From Deltaproteobacteria bacterium (GTDB lineage: Bacteria > Myxococcota > Polyangia > Polyangiales > B10-G4), in the NCBI GenBank assembly GCA_019312705.1, contig JAFDCW010000136.1:1-8411 (forward strand): DNA of 8,411 bases. Reading direction: 5' to 3'. A program made the translations under genes and the position numbers. Positions 5,637 to 8,411 of this stretch are shown here, in pieces. Below the pieces are notes generated by a model that ran no database searches, was not told the DNA's origin, and saw nothing but the letters and a program-made list of their open reading frames with translations. Numbering within the stretch: position 1 is the first letter of the stretch; each line of letters begins with the position of its first letter.

Positions 5637-7955
5637 ATGGCCGGCCCGACCCTCACCCGCGAACTTCAAGACACCATCCGGGGCGCCTTCGAAGGGGCCG
5701 CCGAGCGGCGCCACGAATACGTGACCATCGAGCACCTGCTCCTCGCCCTCATCGACGACCCCAAGGCCAAGAAGGCCATCACCGTCTGCGGCGGCAACCG
5801 CGAACAACTCCGCGGGGCCCTCGAGGAGTTCTTCGCCGACACCATGATCCCCCTGCCCGAAGACCTGGGCCGGTCCGAGCCCCAGCAGACGGTCGGCGTC
5901 GAGCGCGTGCTTCAGCGCGCCGCGATCCACGCCATCTCGAGCGAGATGAAGAAGATCGACGGGACCAACGTACTGATTCAGCTCTTCAAAGAGCAGGACA
6001 GCCACGCCGTATACCTGCTCCAGGAATCCGGCCTGCGCTCCTTCGACCTCAAGCGCTACGCCTCCCACGGCGTCGGCCAAGACGGCATGGACGGCATGGA
6101 CGACGACGACCTCGGCCCCGACGGAGGCCAGGGTGCCTTCGAGGATGGGGGCCAAGGGGCCGATGAGGACGGCGAGGAAGGCGGTCCCAAGCGGGACCCC
6201 CTCGAAGCGTTCACGACGCCCCTCGTTCAGGAAGCGGCCGAAGGCCGCATCGACCCGCTCATCGGCCGGGACCGCGAAATCCAGCGCACGATTCAAATCC
6301 TCTGCCGACGCCGAAAGAACAACCCCCTCTACGTCGGCGAGCCCGGGGTCGGCAAGACCGCCGTGGCCGAAGGCCTCGCCCTGCGCATCCACGAGGGACA
6401 GGTCCCGAAGGTCCTCCTCGATGCCGAAATCTACATGCTCGACATGGGTTCACTGCTCGCCGGCACCAAGTACCGAGGGCAGTTCGAGGAGCGCCTCAAG
6501 GGCGTGATGAAGCGCCTCGAGGCCGAGGACAACGCCATCCTCTTCATCGACGAAATTCACACCATCGTCGGAGCCTGGGCGACGAGCGGTGGTTCGATGG
6601 ATGCGTCGAACATCCTGAAGCCCGCCCTCGCCGGCGGGCGAGTCCGGTGCATCGGCTCCACTACCGACAAGGAGTACAAAGCGAGCTTCGACCGCGACCG
6701 GGCCCTCGCCCGGCGCTTTCAGAAGATCGACATCGACGAGCCGAGCCTCGACGAGACCATCGACATCCTCCGAGGGCTCAAGAGCCGCTACGAAGAGCAC
6801 CACGGCGTCGCCTATGACGACGACGCCCTCGTGGCGGCGGCGAAGCTGGCCCAGAAGCACCTGCTCGACCGACGGCTGCCGGACTCGGCCATCGACGTCA
6901 TCGACGAAGCCGGCGCCGTCGACCGCATGCGCGACGACGACGCGCGCACGCACCGGGTGAGCGTCAGCGACGTCGAGACGGTGGTCAGCCGCATGGCGAA
7001 AATCCCGACCGAGAGCGTCTCGGCGAGCGACCGGGATTCGATAGCCGAGCTCGAACCAGAACTGCAGAAGGTCATCTTCGGCCAGGACGCCGCCATCGAG
7101 CGCCTGGTGAGCTCCATCAAGCTCTCCCGGGCCGGGCTGCGTTCCCCGGAAAAGCCGACCGGGTCCTTCCTCTTCAGCGGCCCCACCGGCGTCGGCAAGA
7201 CCGAGCTCGCCAAGCAGATGGCCCGGGTCCTCGGGGTCGAGTTCATCCGCTTCGACATGAGCGAGTACTCGGAGCGCCACTCCGTATCCCGCCTCATCGG
7301 TGCCCCCCCGGGCTACGTAGGCTTCGACCAGGGGGGCCAGCTCACGGACAAAATCCGCAAGCACCCTTACAGCGTCCTGGTCCTCGACGAGATCGAAAAG
7401 GCCCACCCGGACCTCTTCAACATCCTGTTGCAGGTGATGGACCACGCGAAGCTGACCGACAACAACGGGCGAGAAGCAGACTTCCGCAATGTGATCTTGA
7501 TCATGACCACCAACGCCGGTGCCGCCGACGTCGCCCAGAAGTCCATCGGCTTCGGCACGACCGACGGTGTCGACGCGTCCAAGGCCAACAAGGCCATCGA
7601 GCGCACCTTCGCCCCCGAGTTCCGCAATCGCCTCGATGGAGTGATCCTCTTTGCAGGCCTGCCCCTCGAGGTCATCAAGAAGGTCGCCCGAAAAGAGGTC
7701 GCGCTGCTCTCGGCCCAGGTCGAAGACAAGGGCGTCATCGTCGAGGTCACGGACGACGCCGTGGACTGGCTCGCCGAACACGGCTACGAGCCGGTGTTCG
7801 GCGCCCGCCCGATGGCCCGCCTCGTCGAGAAGAGCATCAAGCGTCCCCTCGCGGACGCGATATTGTTCGGCGACCTCACGGACGGCGGCACGGCGAAGGT
7901 CGCCGTCGTGGATGACGAAATCGCCCTCGAGTTCACCAAGGCCGTCCAGGCCTGA
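5637..7955 (+). CDS. clpA: ATP-dependent Clp protease ATP-binding subunit ClpA
   Basis: A 772-aa double-ring AAA+ unfoldase that threads proteins into ClpP. The N-domain (1-140) binds ClpS and has the two Clp-N repeats. An acidic Gly/Asp-rich linker (about 145-188) follows. D1 has Walker A GEPGVGKT (234-241), pore loop KYRG (278-281), Walker B ILFIDE (301-306) and Arg359/Arg360. D2 has Walker A GPTGVGKT (515-522), pore loop GYVG (559-562), Walker B LVLDE (581-585), Arg663/Arg665 and sensor-2 GARP (722-725). IGF (637-639) is the ClpP-docking loop, so it should work with ClpP, which is not in the window. There is no ClpB-type middle domain, and clpS is adjacent, so ClpA rather than ClpB or ClpC. 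Oddity: Trp314 where ClpA normally has Gly (GAG-A/T-SGG). The ATG follows the clpS stop without a gap. Confidence 0.97.
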   Translation: MAGPTLTRELQDTIRGAFEGAAERRHEYVTIEHLLLALIDDPKAKKAITVCGGNREQLRGALEEFFADTMIPLPEDLGRSEPQQTVGVERVLQRAAIHAISSEMKKIDGTNVLIQLFKEQDSHAVYLLQESGLRSFDLKRYASHGVGQDGMDGMDDDDLGPDGGQGAFEDGGQGADEDGEEGGPKRDPLEAFTTPLVQEAAEGRIDPLIGRDREIQRTIQILCRRRKNNPLYVGEPGVGKTAVAEGLALRIHEGQVPKVLLDAEIYMLDMGSLLAGTKYRGQFEERLKGVMKRLEAEDNAILFIDEIHTIVGAWATSGGSMDASNILKPALAGGRVRCIGSTTDKEYKASFDRDRALARRFQKIDIDEPSLDETIDILRGLKSRYEEHHGVAYDDDALVAAAKLAQKHLLDRRLPDSAIDVIDEAGAVDRMRDDDARTHRVSVSDVETVVSRMAKIPTESVSASDRDSIAELEPELQKVIFGQDAAIERLVSSIKLSRAGLRSPEKPTGSFLFSGPTGVGKTELAKQMARVLGVEFIRFDMSEYSERHSVSRLIGAPPGYVGFDQGGQLTDKIRKHPYSVLVLDEIEKAHPDLFNILLQVMDHAKLTDNNGREADFRNVILIMTTNAGAADVAQKSIGFGTTDGVDASKANKAIERTFAPEFRNRLDGVILFAGLPLEVIKKVARKEVALLSAQVEDKGVIVEVTDDAVDWLAEHGYEPVFGARPMARLVEKSIKRPLADAILFGDLTDGGTAKVAVVDDEIALEFTKAVQA
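6081..6170 (+). repeat. Tandem repeats encoding the acidic linker of ClpA
   Basis: GACGGCATG is perfectly repeated at 6081-6089 and 6090-6098 (Asp-Gly-Met twice), followed by four GAC codons. At 6123-6170 two eight-codon units encode GGQGAFED and GGQGADED, with mostly different synonymous codons. Both lie in the low-complexity linker between the N-domain and D1, which varies in length and composition across ClpA proteins. Confidence 0.7.
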
Positions 7956-7986
7956 CGAGGCGGCCAGACGGCCCGGGGCACAGAGG

Positions 7987-8411
7987 ATGACCGCCTACCG
8001 AGTCAACGCGCGGGCGTGCGCCAGCTGCGGCAGCCCCATGGCCGTGCACCACGTCGCGCATCAGGGGCAGCGAATCCAAGTAGACCAGTGCGAAAGGTGC
8101 GGCTCGATCTTTCTCGACTACTTCGACGGCGAGCCCGGGGCCGTGGCCCGCAGCATCGAAGAGGCGGGGCAGTTCCGGCCCAACGTCGCGGGCTCAGCAA
8201 AGAACTGCCCGGAGTGCCACGTGCCCCTGGCCCTCACGCCCTACCTCGAAGAAGGCGGGCCCGAGATATTCCGGTGCGGCGAATGCGGAGGCGCATTCAT
8301 CCTGCCCGTCCAGCTGACCGCCCTCGCGGACCACGAACTTCCACCGCCGGTCCTGAAACAGCACCCCACCGCCGAGTTCTTCGAGACGGTGATGGACTTT
8401 CTCAAGGGCCT
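7987..8411 (+). CDS. TFIIB-type zinc-ribbon protein, N-terminal 141 residues (partial, runs off right edge)
   Basis: Open from ATG at 7987 to the window end. Two zinc-ribbon units are seen. The first pairs Cys11/Cys14 with Cys35/Cys38 and continues GSIFLDYFDGEPG, the pattern of the zf-TFIIB family (C-x2-C, about 20 residues, C-x2-C-G, aromatic, Leu-Asp). The second pairs Cys74/Cys77 with Cys97/Cys100 and continues GGAFILPVQL. Members are small cytoplasmic metal-binding proteins or N-terminal parts of larger proteins, some with membrane domains; the rest here is unseen. No signal peptide is present. An AGAGG touches the ATG with no spacing, so GGGGC further upstream may serve instead. An in-frame ATG at 8038 would lose Cys11 and Cys14, so 7987 is preferred. 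It follows clpA by 31 bp with no terminator, so it is likely in the same operon. Confidence 0.82.
   Translation, partial: MTAYRVNARACASCGSPMAVHHVAHQGQRIQVDQCERCGSIFLDYFDGEPGAVARSIEEAGQFRPNVAGSAKNCPECHVPLALTPYLEEGGPEIFRCGECGGAFILPVQLTALADHELPPPVLKQHPTAEFFETVMDFLKG

Noticed and set aside
5301..6392. Minus-strand open frame of 363 codons opposite clpS and clpA
   Set aside because: It mirrors the codon bias of strongly conserved clpS and clpA (Val/Asp/Glu/Gly/Leu-rich), with no motif or ribosome site.
6450..7781. Minus-strand open frame of 443 codons opposite clpA
   Set aside because: Same reason: antisense shadow of conserved AAA+ domains in high-GC DNA.
7962..7973. GGCC-AGAC-GGCC hairpin after clpA as a terminator
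   Set aside because: The stem is only four pairs and no T-run follows; readthrough into the zinc-ribbon gene is more likely.

Overview
The window is high-GC bacterial chromosome with strong G/C preference at third codon positions and almost no non-coding DNA. The gene content is a CobA-HemD fusion, ClpS directly joined to ClpA, a cyclophilin lipoprotein, a DUF192 lipoprotein, a GT4 glycosyltransferase and a TFIIB-type zinc-ribbon protein. Together with the protein style, this suggests a Gram-negative from the former Deltaproteobacteria, most likely Myxococcota or a relative. That placement is inference. No insertion sequence, phage gene, CRISPR array, tRNA or rRNA is visible.

Layout: two divergent, tightly packed operons leave from a 109-bp spacer (2786-2894). 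The leftward operon (minus strand) reads DUF192 lipoprotein (2785-2222), cyclophilin-type prolyl isomerase lipoprotein (2225-1158, ATGA overlap), a highly charged 174-aa protein of unknown function (1131-607), and a GT4-type glycosyltransferase that starts on TTG at 600 and runs off the left edge. The rightward operon (plus strand) reads cobA-hemD fusion (2895-4436), a small lipoprotein (4433-4846, ATGA overlap), a two-helix membrane protein with a probable PH-like cytoplasmic domain (4843-5304, GTGA overlap), clpS (5316-5636), clpA (5637-7955, starting on the base after the clpS stop) and a zinc-ribbon protein (from 7987) that runs off the right edge. The glycosyltransferase and the zinc-ribbon protein are both partial.

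Function: the leftward operon makes envelope proteins, two of them lipoproteins, plus a sugar transferase. The rightward operon joins the branch point of tetrapyrrole synthesis (uroporphyrinogen III formation, then methylation to precorrin-2 for siroheme or B12) to the adaptor and unfoldase of the ClpAP protease, through two uncharacterised envelope proteins. Gaps are so short that co-transcription and translational coupling are likely.

The most interesting signals are an arginine at the gatekeeper position of ClpS where methionine is usual, a tryptophan in the first-ring pore-2 loop region of ClpA, the physical link between tetrapyrrole enzymes and ClpS/ClpA, the unknown lipoprotein/membrane-protein pair between them, and a promoter-like sequence whose predicted start falls on the cobA-hemD ATG (a possible leaderless mRNA). 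I see no clear evidence of a wholly new multi-gene system. The best candidates are the clp-linked envelope pair and the altered ClpS/ClpA residues.
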